DNA from: Argyresthia goedartella
Lineage: Eukaryota; Arthropoda; Insecta; Lepidoptera; Argyresthiidae
Reading direction: 5' to 3'
Assembly (NCBI GenBank): GCA_949825045.1
Contig: OX463832.1
Coordinates: 17,788,552-17,852,551 of the forward strand
DNA: 64,000 nt
Shown here: positions 29,986 to 41,929 of the stretch, piece after piece
Layout of the letters: every line of letters starts with the position of its first letter
How positions within the stretch are numbered: the first letter of the stretch is position 1
Notes under the pieces: generated by a model
Told to the model about the DNA's origin: nothing
Seen by the model: the letters and a program-made list of their open reading frames with translations, nothing else
Databases searched by the model: none
Translations under genes and position numbers: made by a program

Positions 29986-31800
29986 ACTTTATATTTATAT
30001 TTTATTTATTTGGGAAGCCAACACAATATACAAAATCTACGTTATCTATATCTAGTTGAGCATCGCAATTATAGGCTAACACAGCATGCTACACAAATAT
30101 TCTATTAAAAATCAAATATTGTATTATACACTAGAACATCTCTAAATTAAAATTATTATTATTTTTATAAAATTCATTATTATTTTTTAAAGCTTTCATG
30201 TACTTATTTTCTTAAAATAATTGAAAAAGTATTACATTTATGTTTTATTTACAAGAATAAAATACTGTAAAACTTAAATTTTTCAATCTAAACATAAACT
30301 TGATCAAAGGTTGGACGTTAAAAGTACAAATATCATTCAATTCATTATAATAATTTCTAATAATTATTATTTACAAAATACCTATTTATATACAACATAA
30401 AAGTATTTACACAAATATAAATAAAAACAATATTGCTCAGTTTCCAAACAGTGTAAAAATAAAAATAAAGAAGAAATGGCATCAATTAATTTACACGTAT
30501 ACATTTTTTGTGCAAAAAGATTTATATTAAACAAAGAAAATGGATAAAAACTTACAATATGATTAAAATCAGTTAAAGATTCGGCTTTTCTCGGATATCA
30601 TCGCCTAAATCCGGAGACGGAAATGACACGAAGTACATTACCGCGATTTCTTTTAGGTAGCATTCAATTTGAGGTATCATAAACGCAATGTATAGCACTT
30701 GCCAAGATGACATTACTAACAGGTAGACCTAAGAAATTTATTTTGCAGAAGCGACGTGATTTTAACATTAATAACATCTATAATATCTATATATGGGACC
30801 ATCTCGGAAGTGTACCCTATCAAATACAAAAACTCCGGTTGCTTCACAAACCCTGTCCAAATATTTCTTGATGATACTTACTTTCTTCTTTTTGAAATAA
30901 ATTAGCTTCTTTTCTAAAATAGTTATATATAATATTTACAATTTTACGAAATTGAGCATCAATTTTTTTACCACGCTTTAAAGGAGTTAGCCAAAAAAAA
31001 CCCAGAATCGCCACAAATTTCATATATGCCGTTTTTATAGGTATAATATGTACATCAAAAATATATAATAAGTTACTGCAAAAACGACGTGTTATACCAA
31101 ATATTTTAGATTAATGAAACAACAAAAAATATTTTAAACTCACACCTAAGCTATGCGGTACCACGTTACCACATGGAGGTTTCACACAAAAACATGCAAC
31201 CTTCTTGGAGGTTGCATGTTTTGCAGCCTGGCATCACGTGAAGACATGGCTAGGCGAGTAAAAAGGCGGGAAGATGGTGTCACACACCGTATTTAAAAAA
31301 AAGGATTTTGGCGGGCGTTCAGCTGATTTGTATAGAGTAGTGAAAAATAAAGTTGCTCCGATCAAATCGGTCTCATAGTGAAAGCTGCTGAGAATCATGT
31401 CCCTAACAATCCCCTTAAATACGACTATACCTTTCTGTTACACCCTGTATATTAAAGGGCATTAAAGTGACAGCGATAACATAGAAAAATAAATTTATGT
31501 ATATAGTATCATATCTTCTATACTACATCGTTTCGGGGGCTGATTTTTTTAAAAACATAATAGTTTGACTATAGTGAACCCATTTTTATAGATTTCGTCG
31601 CTGGCGATTCTGGTTTTTTTTTCTATGACCTTTTGTCCAAGTCCTTTGTTGAAGCCATGATACATAACTATTGTAAGTTAATTTTGATAAAATTTGATAG
31701 AATCGAATATTTTCACGAATGAAATTAGCGTTCATAAACATAAATGTATCATGTACGTCACACTGTTTTTATTGACACTAAGAACTAGGTAAGGTAGACT
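29986..31800. other. AT-rich insert between Helentron helicase and the nested LINE
   Basis: No coding homology found. It begins with TTTATTTATTTGGGAAGCCA, which looks like the 3' tail of another retroelement. A 14-bp-stem hairpin lies at 31189-31222 (AAAACATGCAACCT, six bases, reverse complement). The catalytic Rep segment expected here is missing. Confidence 0.5.
31189..31222. repeat. 14-bp-stem hairpin
   Basis: Perfect inverted arms AAAACATGCAACCT around TCTTGG. No T-run follows, and a terminator role has no meaning in this context. Confidence 0.8.
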
Positions 31801-33706
31801 GTCAAAATAGTCAATTATTTTTCTTATTTCAATATAAAGGTTGTATTAATTTTGAGCTACAAAAGAGGTTTTGTTGCTCATATCGTTCTTGTATTGTATT
31901 CAATAAGACAACGAGTAAAATAATTAAAGGTCATATCTGTAAATTGATAACTCTATGTGAGAGATGAGGGATTCACGACAATTTCCGAGGTTGGCCGAAT
32001 CGTTAACTGATTTTAGTCGTATTGTAACTAATTTGATTGCAATCACAATGTATATATGTAACTACATTATTAAGTATATTTTGACAAATAAAAGTTTTTA
32101 ATTTTCTTCTTAAAATGGCAGGCTATCTTTATAAATGTCAAGTTTCATATCTTTAGCTACATGATTATATAGATTTGTTATCCGATTGATTGGTGCTGAT
32201 GCACCTAAATTGGTATTAGTATGATTTCGCCTGAATGGTGTATAGTTCTTTGGTCTAAAATTGTGTTTTGGTATAGTGAAAGGTATGTTTTCGACTAGCT
32301 GATGTGAATCCATTTATTAATAATCTTGAATAAAAAGCATAAATCTAACATATCACGGCAGTCCGCTAGAGTGAGCGTTTTATATATGTTGAGCTGTTTC
32401 AGGTATGAATTATGACTCTAAAGAGTGTGCTCACCTAAACTAACATTGCGTAGAAATTTCTTCTGTACTCTTTCAATTCGTTCTGAATGTACTTTATAAT
32501 AAGGGTTCCATGCTATGGTGGAATACTCCAAGATGCTTCTCACCAATGAATAATAAAGGCTCAATACGTTAATGGGCTTTTTGAAACTTTTCGTTGTACG
32601 AAGTATTAGACCAGTAATCTTGAATGCGCTTTTAATGGTTTTGTCAATATGTGTAACAAACGTGAGTTTACTGTCCATTGTCAACCCCAAGTCCCTTATA
32701 TCAGATCTTCTAGTCAGGGCTATGCCATTGATGTGATAACAAAATCCGTGTTATTTACAGGACTTTTGCTGGTGAAAGAGACAACAAAGCACTTATTTAT
32801 GTTTAAAGTCATTTTATTTAAGTGACACCAGACTGTCAATCTGTCCAGATCCTCCTGTAGCAATTCAGCATCTTTTTCACTCTCTATTTTTCGGTATAAC
32901 TTTAAATCATCCGCATAAAGGAGGAAATCACTATTAAGAAAGCAATTACCGATGTCATTTATAAAAATGTTGAATAGGAGAGGGCCAAGGCGAGAACCTT
33001 GCGGCACACCAGTTCCAGCAGTGAACTCCGTTACTTCATAACCACCAACCACAACTTTTAGTTTCCTATCAACTAAGTATGTATTAAACCATTTTCAAAA
33101 ACTAACTTCGAATCCATAACCTCGTAACTTTTTTATAAGCATGGAGTGGTCAACTAAGTTGAATGCTTTCGACAAATCTGTATAGATGTCGTCAACTTGT
33201 TTTCTTTTGTCTATAAGTTCCGATAAGTCATTGACGTACAGAGCTAAATTCGTCATAGTTGACCTGCCTTCTAATAAACCATGTTGGTTGGACACAAATA
33301 GATGCTGCTTTCGACAAATCTGTATAGATGGCGTCAACTTGTTTTCTTTTGTCTATAAGTTCCGATAAGTCATTGACGTACAGAGCTAAATTCGTCATAG
33401 TCGACCTGCCTTCTAATAAACCATGTTGGTTGGACACAAATAGATGCTTCATACGCTAAGTGATGACTGGACAGATGACCGACTCGAACACTTTCGCAAA
33501 AACACAGAGTCTATATTTAGTTATATCATTTCTGTCACCATTCACATGGGAATAACTCTTGATTCTTTCCAAATTGATGATTCGATCCACACCCTCCTTA
33601 AGCGACCTGTTAAATATTGTAGTTAGTGGAACTGCTAGTCTAGAGGCGCATTTTTTAACAAAAATGGGATGAATATTATCTGGGCCAGCACCCTTATTTG
33701 CATTTC
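31801..33706 (-). mobile_element. 5'-truncated CR1/jockey-like LINE nested in the Helentron Rep
   Basis: The minus-strand reverse transcriptase begins abruptly at about 33706 (KGAGPDNIHPIFVKKCASRL) and runs through NQHGLLEGRSTMTNLALYVN, YTDLSKAFNLVDHSMLIKKL, GVPQGSRLGPLLFNIFINDI, the catalytic LLYADDLKLY (about 32907-32918), and the thumb (LTMDSKLTFVTHIDKTIKSA) to a C-terminus ending at 32110. The 3' UTR reaches about 31800. Stops and frameshifts occur, and one 142-bp segment is tandemly duplicated. It reads in frame out of the Helentron sequence at its left end by chance. Confidence 0.85.
33165..33448. repeat. 142-bp perfect-length tandem duplication inside the LINE RT
   Basis: 33165-33306 is repeated as 33307-33448 with only a few substitutions (for example GATGTCG versus GATGGCG, TAGTTGAC versus TAGTCGAC). 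It duplicates the RT segment NQHGLLEGRS...TDLSKAF. As 142 is not a multiple of three it also shifts the frame. Its high identity shows it happened after insertion. Confidence 0.95.
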
Positions 33707-34080
33707 TCACCATTGTGATAATATCGCTACAGGCACGTTGCCAGTAGGCATTGGAACCTCTTGAACTGTGCATATTCAAATGTAGGTTGTCAACTAGACC
33801 TTCAGGTCTGTTGTTTCCTTGTCGCATTCTCAATACAACTCCAACGTTCTGCTGTGCCTTATAAAACCATCCATCACAGAGAGGGCATAAAGAAGATAAT
33901 CGTTACGCTGAAATCTTGTATCTTCACTCATTATTCTTGCTTGGCAATAATCCAAGGGAGTAATATGATGATTTCTTGTTTTATGAAGCCTATTGTACCC
34001 TTTCGGAAATAAGTAGAACCTACTCAATTCTTCGGCTCTTTTTTCGTTATTCATATGTAAAGGCGGGGCAGTCTTGCTTC
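33707..34080 (-). pseudogene. Helentron Rep N-terminal part
   Basis: Minus strand: NEKRAEELSRFYLFPKGYNR, TPLDYCQARIMSEDTRFQRN, DYLLYALSVMDGFIR, then (frame change at about 33830) NNRPEGLVDNLHLNMHSSRG and SNAYWQRACSDIITMVRN. This is the conserved Helitron_like_N segment before the HUH nuclease core. It is cut at 33706 by the nested LINE; the HUH histidines and catalytic tyrosine are not found on the far side. Confidence 0.85.
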
Positions 34081-35040
34081 TCTAATCGTGCAGCGGTATA
34101 TTGTTAGGGTCGCTTTCTATAACTGTACTAGCTTGAGGAATGTGTTCATCAATAGTCCGCAAAATATACGTCGATACAATAATATAATTTTCTTCGCATT
34201 TTTGTGTTCTGCAATTAGAACCATAATTACCAAAGTTGTTTGTATCCGGCGGGTTTTGCTGCCTTGACAGGTTTTGCAAATTAACCAAAATTCCTGTCAA
34301 TGTGTACTGGTTTGCATCACGAATGTTACCTGATTTAGGTATCACATTTTTAACCAAAGTGTACAAAGTGCCTTCGCAAAGAAATTTGATAGCGCAACTT
34401 TTACCATTTTGTGCGAATCTGCCTTTCGGACCTCGGATGTGCGAATCAAAAAAAAACACGGATTGCCTCTTTTAAAAATTGCAATTGAAATCCTGTTGGC
34501 TGTTAAAATTCCAGTCGTACTTGTCAAAGAATCTACGTTTTCCATTTTGAAGGTTTGGAAACCCATCATCTGTGTTATCAATAAAAAGATGTCCACTATT
34601 GGTCTTTTCTTCCATTTCAATGCATATGTTACAAATATGCGAAAACACTTCGAATTGCGTTTTCAATTCATGTGGTTTGAGATATTCATTCTCAATTATA
34701 TTAGGCACATTAAGAGTATTGATACTTTCAATGTACAGATTATCGACCACAATCAAAATAATATCAATGACACCAGTGTCCACAAAGTTATATCTATAAT
34801 TTTGCTGGTGGCTATTGATACAGCTGCTGCGGCTGTGCATTGTTTTCCACGACTTTCTTCCCTAAATGTATCATGTCCCTCATTAAAAGATCCTCTTAGA
34901 ATTTCACGTCCATTACCAATGTCTATAAAACAACTATGGTGGTTTGTTGTGGTAGCTTCGCTATGGGATCTTTCAGTGCGAATTTGTGGAGTGGAGTCGG
35001 CTGCTATTTGGCAAATATCTCTGATATTAAAATGCACATT
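34081..35040 (-). pseudogene. Helentron cysteine-protease-like domain
   Basis: Reads RGKQCTAAAAVSIATSKI (Gln-Cys pair of a cysteine peptidase), IVVDNLYIESINTLNVPNII, ENEYLKPHELKTQFEVF, NSGHLFIDNTDDGFPNLQNG and, in the next frame, FFFDSHIRGPKGRFAQNGKS (Asp-Ser-His with G-P-x-G) then CAIKFLCEGTLYTLVKNVI. The C ... D-H order fits an OTU- or tegument-protease-like fold, which is known in Helentron proteins. One frameshift near 34450 separates Cys and His halves. Which peptidase family it belongs to I cannot decide by eye. Confidence 0.7.
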
Positions 35041-35935
35041 CGAGTAATCAATTTGTACATTTCTGAATAGCTGATTGTTTTCTTTGAGTCAATGTTATGC
35101 TGAATGTCAACCGAAAACTGACGTTGTCTTTGGACCGATTCAAATTCGCAAACGATGACTATTCCAGCTGAAGACATACTCAGAGGTAGCTGTTCAGCAA
35201 TCTCTTCCAGATCTTGGACAAACAATTCTGCTTGGCCTTGAAAGACATATTGTCCGAATCGTCCCGCGAGTTTTATTATCTTTATCAAAGGAATAACTCG
35301 AGATATAACCGCTTTTCCATATCTAATAGACAAGCAATTTTCTGAGGTATGGTATCTAAAAACATGCTATTCCAATATGCTTGTGTTGGCATTCTTACTC
35401 CCCGAACACTGCTAGCACACCTGTTACATATAGTAATACGCGCCGCTTCTCCTTTTAATTCCTCGGGTAACACATTTGCTACTATTGGCAACTGACTATC
35501 AACTGCAGTTGTTTGTATTTGGTAGCACCGTTTCCTACAAACAATGCAAATAACGTCCGCATATTTGAAGATACTGACTTCAAATTGACGTAGCTTTTTC
35601 CTGTAATTTGTATTATATGTGTGCTGGTGTTGGAGACGTGTTTGTCGTTCACGCATGGTCTCATTGAGCCGCCGGTCAGAACGCAATGTGTTTTATTTAT
35701 GAAGTCTTTCTTCACGCCTTTCAGCGCTCTCTTGACTTCTCAATGAAGCCATGCGAGATGCGCTGGCAGAAATTCTCGCTTGATGTTCATCAACGCTCTC
35801 TTGGCTTCTTTGTAAAGCCATGCGACAAGCATTGGCTAGACGTTTTTTTCCTTTTCATGATCTTTATCAACATGAACCGTTTTCTGAACACGATCATCAT
35901 TACTCCGATTATTACGTTTTTTTATATATGGCGCT
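35041..35935 (-). pseudogene. Helentron N-terminal region (DUF6570-like) with alarm-repeat leader
   Basis: The leader (35860 to about 35700) has two similar 22-residue units (RMALQRSQESVDEHQARISA and RMASLRSQESAERREERLHK). Then NETMRERQTRLQHQHTYNTN, a Cys-x2-Cys zinc-like motif in VICIVCRKRC and ITICNRCASSVRG, and GKAVISRVIPLIKIIKLAGR, FGQYVFQGQAELFVQDLEEI, AEQLPLSMSSAGIVIVCEFE, the conserved Helentron/DUF6570 block. Frame changes occur near 35330 and 35680. No initiator is assigned. Confidence 0.8.
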
Positions 35936-37039
35936 AACTTTTTTAGTTTTCCGACCTAGACCCATTTTTGTTTATACTTTGTGCAACTTGACAAATTATA
36001 CATATGCAATCTAGCAAATAGCATTAACAAATAAACAAGAACTATAATAGAACTTGAAAAAAAAGCCACCACTACGCTTGGATAAAAATTACATTTTTGT
36101 GTTAAACCTTAGAGATAAATAGGTACCTTTATTATTTATTAGTTATTTTTTTCTAATTTTATGATTATTTCTCTATCTAAATTATTTAAAATCTGTGTAA
36201 TTTCAAAATTGAATTTTCTTGTTGCTATTTAATCTAGTGCTTGAATTTGGCATGTTTATAGTAACTTGATTGTTTGTTCATATTTAAAATAGAGATAGCA
36301 GTCTACGACGGATTTTCTTGTTTTTTTTTATTAAGTTTATAGTATAAATTCTTCGAGTCGGGGGTTTCAAAATTATTTTATCCTTTTTCAACTACGTTTT
36401 AACCGTCGTGGGTTTTTTTAAATTTTTTAATTTTGTTTTTTGTATTCGTTACGACAAGAACGGCAAATTTTGAAAAAGCAGACTCGTGAAATTTTTCTCA
36501 AGTTACCAAAATTATGATCATGTCGAAGTTTATGTCGAATTCCAGCAACCACAACATTGCTGATGTCAGAGCAAAAGCCCTAATGTAAGTAAGATTCTGA
36601 TGCTAAGATCCTGGAGTCAAACTGTTCTGATTGTCCAGCTTCTGCAGGTGGGAATTTTTATCTACTGCGAAATTGCATATGTATTGCCGTGACAAACGAT
36701 TGTAGTTTTCTTGATAATTTATAACGCGTTTGATATTTAAACTACAATATGCTCTTCCTCTCAATGACCCAAGGCATCATATGATGACATTTTCCCGTTA
36801 TAGGTTTTGAATTTTGATACTTTAGGTTTCGAATTTTAATGGCATAAGGTTCAAAATCGCGATGCCTAAAAACAACCTGGGGGTTCGAGAATTAAGCTTA
36901 ATGTAGATCTTAATTTGTTTGTTATGGTAATAGGTATGCAATTTTGTATATTATTGTACAAATCCTTCCCCCCGGACCTCCACACAGAGTAGACGTTTAT
37001 ACTTCCCCTTTTTATCATTTTTACTAATTAAATTAAATA
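35936..37039. other. Non-coding DNA between Helentron and the next LINE
   Basis: AT-rich, several T-runs. No protein or repeat recognised. The 5' end of the Helentron must lie here, but no TC-type start could be fixed. Confidence 0.4.
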
Positions 37040-37069
37040 AAAGTTTGCCGAATAATCAGAAATAAAAAT

Positions 37070-37531
37070 AGGAGTGCAGCACCAGTGAGGAGGTGAACGC
37101 TAGCTAGTGACGTCAATAACAAGTACCCCCGCCATACCGCACGCATAGTATCATCACCATTCATCACTGCATGCTGGCCGTACGCGCGAATACTACGCCA
37201 CGCCCACCCCCAGTACGAGTAAGTGAAGGCCCACCCCGTAAGCACGCACACACACACGGCGCTCGCTGACTCACACGCTACGCTGCGCATCTACGCTTGC
37301 TTGCCCAGCGTTACCGCTGCTGCCCTGTTACTCGTCTGCGCCACACGGCTACTGAAGCTCCACCCCTAACACACACACGGCCACGGCTGGTGTTGATTCA
37401 TCAGGTGCGCGCGCGCGCTCCTCGCTGCCGCTGCTGTCCTGGTACTCGCTGCGTAGCCCAACTGGTGCAACTCGACACAGACAAGGCTTACACTGACTCC
37501 AGCGCTACGCCCGCACACCTCGCTACTGCAG
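37070..37531 (+). promoter_or_regulatory. GC-rich 5' UTR/internal promoter of the LINE
   Basis: CpG- and CA-rich stretch in AT-rich surroundings (for example ACACACACACGG and GCGCGCGCGC). Frames read on both strands here are by-products of base composition. Position immediately before ORF1 fits a LINE internal promoter. Confidence 0.5.
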
Positions 37532-38451
37532 CTATGAGTACCATGATGGTCGGACACTCGCCGAAGCGCGCGATCCCCCCCCCGCACCGCAGATAACAAT
37601 GCTTCCGACATAGACGACAATGTCTCAGATGGAAGTGTTGCAAGTTTGCCGAAGTTAGGTGAAAATCTACACAACATAAACACCAGTCGACTTAAAAGAA
37701 AGCGCGAAAACGAATTCACAGTGATACAGGCTGAGATGCGCACCATGCTAACTAACTTCGAAACTCAACAAAACAATAAACTTGCAAACCTACAGGCTAC
37801 CATTATGGAAATCAAAACACAGAATAGTGACATACAATCGGCAATGGAGATTATGTTCACTAAACAGAATGAGATCCAAAAAGAGTTAGAGGGACTGAAA
37901 AAGGAACGTTCGGACCACCTGTCTTGGAGGAGATGGAGAGATACTCGTGCGCCGCCAAGGTTGAGCTTAGGAATATCTCTAGTACATTACCGTCTGAAAC
38001 AAAAGAAGACCTCATCAACATAGCCTCTAGAGTTGGTACTGCTATTGGAGTCCAAGTTCAGAAAGCAGACATAAGAGACATATACCGAGGCTATGCAAAA
38101 CCTGAGATGACAAAACCTATAATGGTTGAGTTTTCCTCGGTATTGGTTAAGGAGAACATGATCAAACAACTCAAGAAATTCAACCTTAAAAAGGCTAACA
38201 AAGACAAACTTAACTCCAGCCACATACAACTACAGGGTCCTGCAGAGCCAATCTACATTTCGGAGTGCGCTACAACAAAGGCTAGGAAACTTTACTCACT
38301 AGCTCGAGACTTTGCTAAGCTGAATAATTTTACGTTCTGCTGGATGTCAAATGGCAGGGTGTATCTTCGCCAGGCTGAAGGTAAGCCCTGCACTCGCATC
38401 GACGACGACGCTGATCTGAAAAAAATCTCTGAGAAGATAATGCCCCAATGA
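37532..38451 (+). pseudogene. LINE ORF1: coiled coil plus Baculo_FP-like C-terminal domain
   Basis: Start at about 37532 (MSTMMVGHSPKRAI), shifted within a C9 run at about 37570. Then NNASDIDDNVSDGSVASLPK, a coiled coil (EMRTMLTNFETQQNNKLANL...MEIMFTKQNEIQKELEGLKK), another shift near 37910, and ERYSCAAKVELRNISSTLPS, ADIRDIYRG, IMVEFSSVLVKENMI, PIYISECATTKARKLYSLAR, FCWMSNGRVYLRQAEG, ending DADLKKISEKIMPQ. The second half matches the FP25-like domain used as ORF1p nucleic-acid chaperone in insect LINEs. Confidence 0.8.
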
Positions 38452-38809
38452 CTAACTATGTGTACTCTGTCTGCAAATACTAAACTGTTATATTACAACT
38501 ACTTAGCGCTGAATTCCAATGGCTGCGAATGCACAATTCACTACTACACTACAATTACTATATACAAACTATTTACATACAAAACTATATGCATATACCA
38601 CACACTAAACAACACACACACATATTCTCCATTCATACACAAAAAGCTTTCCCTACACACTTATGCCAACTCATACTTACTGCCCGCAGCATGTTGGTAC
38701 TGTGAAGTTATACATACACGGACAACAACCAAAACCAATATAACCATTAAATTCAACCAGTACCGGTACTATAACACAAAAATCATTTTTAAACACTTGA
38801 ACACTTATT

Positions 38810-41344
38810 TTGCGACCTCTTACACTACTACTAAAATTTAATCCCGAAACTGTTATTGTTGCTAGTGAGCTCGAACAAACGGGTGACATCATTTGTCTTA
38901 AACTAGATGATCCCACAGAATATTCCACAATATTAAAAGATAAATTCCCTGGTGATTACCTACGTATACTTACAGTAAACATTCGTAGTGTCAATGCAAA
39001 CCTGGATTCTTTTTTGGTATTTGTGTCTAGCTTGGAAACTTGTGTAGACGTAATTGTGCTGACAGAATGCTGGATTACCGAAAATAGTGTAATTCCTACA
39101 ATAAGCAACTATAACTCTTTTAGCACAGTACGTAGTTACAATCAAAATGACGGAGTAATAGCGTACACTAGAGACTACCTTAACGTGAAAGTCAGCGAAC
39201 CAGATACTGTTATTGAAGGCAACTGTTTAGTACTACGGGTAAATAGCGACTACTCTAATATATGTTCATATAGACCATATTGCTTCAGCAATCCAGCTAA
39301 CTATATCGAATCCTTGGACGGTTTGTTAAAAAACATCCACAGCAAAAACATTGTCTTCACCGGGGACATAAATATAGATATTATGCCGGAATCAATTAAG
39401 GGTCAAGCAGCCGAATATGTTAATTTAATGGCAGCTTTTGGTCTTGCGCAGGGGGTTGATCGTCCGACTCATCAGAGAACTTGTTTGGACCATTTCATGG
39501 TGAAATCAATACATAAGGCACACACAATAGTGTTCAACGAGCTCACAGACCACAGCCCAATTATGCTGCTAATTAACAGTACTTCAAAATATAGCAAGAC
39601 AATCAGCTATAATAAAATCCATATCGATACCGAAGAAATAGCTGACAGTCTTCAAGATCACAAATGGGATGAATTTCTTGCAATTACAGATGCAAACGTG
39701 GCAGCTGAAAGCTTTGTAAATACACTTAAAGTTGTCATTGAGAACAATACCACTGTAATTAATATACCCAAACGAAAGCAGCCCATGAAACCTTGGATAA
39801 CTATGGGAGCATTAAAATCAATAAAAAAAAGAGACAAACTACATAAGAAAGTTAAGGCAAACACTAAGAACGACAATACTAAAGAAGAATATACTAAATA
39901 TCGAAACATGTGTAATAGAATTATTAAACAGTTAAAAAAAGAATACTATGAACGTGAATTTTGTAAAAGTACTGGGAATCCCAAAGAAACCTGGAGGGTT
40001 ATTAAAGAAATTTGTTCATTAAACAAAACAAAGGTAAGCTCGGCTGAGTTACTTAAAATTAGAACAACATGCGGAGAATCACAGGATGAAGTCAATGATT
40101 ACTTCACATCAATAGGCAACAGACTAGCAAACGAAACCCTAACAAAGCTAAATACAACTGAATCCAACCTAGTTTCCCTCGCGTTTTCTAGAAGTGCTCC
40201 TTCTAATTCAATGATGCTGTACCCTACAGACCCTACACAAATATCACAAACAATTAAAATGCTTAAGCCCAGTAGTGCAGTTGGTTGGGATAACATTCCC
40301 ACAACTATAATCAAAAGATGTAGTCAGTTGTTGGTATCGCCGCTTGCACATATGTGCAACCTGAGCCTGGAGAGTGGTAGTTTTCCGTCTATTTTTAAAA
40401 AAGGAATAGTTTGCCCTATATTTAAAACTGGAGATAAAACACTTCCATCAAACTACAGGCCCATAACGCTATTAACCACTTACTAAAATTCTGGAAAAAA
40501 TAATGAATAAAAGACTGGTCAGGTATCTGGAAACAAATAACCTACTGTCTGGTAACCAATACGGATTCAGGACAGGTCGAAGCACGGAGGATGCGGTGGT
40601 GAAGTTGACGTCAATGGTGACACGATATGTAGACAGAGGTGAAAAGTGCGTGGGTGTATTCCTCGATCTACAAAAGGCCTTCGATACAGTATGTGCCCCC
40701 ATCCTATTGGCCAGATTGGAAAACCTGGGGGTCCGCGGCTCTGCACTGGCCTGGTTCGCAGACTACCTAACAAATCGGGAACAAGCCGTCCGAATCGAAA
40801 AACAATTGAGTGGGAATGCCACATGTACTTATGGTGTTCCACAAGGAAGTACTCTAGGACCGACGTTATTTCTCATTTATATCAACGAACTTTGTAAACT
40901 CGATATTAATAAAGCTGACTTGATTATGTTTGCTGATGATACAGTTATCCTATTTCACGGAAAGAACTGGACAGATGCAAAACATTCAGCTGAGAGTGGG
41001 TTAGCCAAAGTTACATGTTGGTTGGAAGATAGTTTGCTATCGCTGAACACCATGAACACTAAATATCTGTGCTTTAGCAAAACAGCAGCTGGTAGCCCAA
41101 ATGATAACCTCAATGTCCTGACTATCCACACGTATCCATGTAATAGAAGGTTAGTGGAAGGAGTTTCCTGCAACTGTGACAGTCTCTCAAGGGTGACAAC
41201 TATTAAATACCTAGGTGTTATCGTGGATGACAAGCTTAATTGGGGACCACACATCACATCTACATCAAAGAGGATTAGAAAACTAATATTCATTTTTAAA
41301 AACCTTCGTCTATACGCAAACAGAAACATTGTACTCCAGACATA
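38810..41344 (+). pseudogene. LINE ORF2 part 1: endonuclease and reverse transcriptase
   Basis: Endonuclease: LRILTVNIRSVNANLD, VDVIVLTECWI (catalytic Glu), IVFTGDINIDI (Asp), CLDHFMV, and TDHSPIM (Ser-Asp-His replaced by Thr-Asp-His). RT: MLKPSSAVGWDNIPTTIIKR, IFKTGDKTLPSNYRPITLL, then a frameshift at about 40480, NQYGFRTGRSTEDAVVKLTS, GVFLDLQKAFDTVCAPILLA, GVPQGSTLGPTLFLIYINEL, catalytic MFADDTVILF (about 40929), and thumb IKYLGVIVDDKLNWGPHI. A stop is reached only because of the mariner-like insertion. ORF2 start codon is uncertain. Confidence 0.88.
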
Positions 41345-41927
41345 CAGGGTGGCGCAATAGAACGTGCATATTTAAAAAAAATATAAAAAAATAAATACAA
41401 CAGGTATAGTTAAAATAAAACTGAGGAATTGTTAAGTAAGAACTGAAGTTTATTTTTTAAAAATAACATCATCTAAATGATGACCCTCTCTACGACAACA
41501 CTCCTCTAACCGCAAACGGAAATTATTGAAAACTTTGTTCAGTAATGCTGGTGTGATTGCTGCTGATATTCTGCTTGAGCTCGTCGATGTTTCTCGGATT
41601 ATTGTTGTAGACTTTGTGTTTAAGGTATCCCCACAAAAAAAGTCAGGAGGCGTTTTATCCATATTTTAATTAAATTAGCACTCGGAGCTTGACTGATTCG
41701 CCGTAGTTCATATTCAGAACAATATAGTCGCCTAATAACAACGTATGAACGAGAGGTCTGGTAAAACGCGCGCACGCAAAATGCGCGTTGCTTCCCGTCG
41801 AAGTGACTCATAGTGACTAAAACTCCATGAGCCCGCCTAACCAACGAGGTAAGGTTCCCCCCGCCCGCGCGCTTTCCACCCCGCCAAAAAAAATGATGCA
41901 ATATGCACGTTCTATTGCGCCACCCGT
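41345..41927. mobile_element. Mariner-like element (583 bp), internally deleted
   Basis: Ends are inverted repeats containing GGGTGGCGCAATAGAACGTG (left, 41348-41367) and its reverse complement at the right, bracketed by TA (41343-41344 and 41928-41929). Taking out the element plus one TA restores the LINE frame. On its minus strand (41450-41662) it keeps the transposase C-terminus: DFFCGDTLNTKSTT, ISAAITPALLNKVFNNFRLR and LEECCRREGHHLDDVIFKK, typical of Tc1/mariner relatives in insects. Confidence 0.88.
41450..41662 (-). pseudogene. Mariner-like transposase C-terminal remnant
   Basis: The last 70 residues of a Tc1/mariner-family transposase; DFF-W-x-L usually holds the third acid of the catalytic triad, here DFFCGD, so the context is damaged. 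The N-terminal HTH and the first two acids are deleted. A second minus-strand frame (41620-41901) is a GC-rich shadow. Confidence 0.75.
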
Positions 41928-41929
41928 TA

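Noticed and set aside
34409..35047. A 212-residue plus-strand frame
   Set aside because: Antisense of the Helentron protease-like domain; the minus-strand reading has the recognisable motifs.
37297..37596. Coding gene in the GC-rich block before the LINE
   Set aside because: Long frames on both strands arise from CpG-rich composition; only the last part from about 37532 belongs to ORF1.
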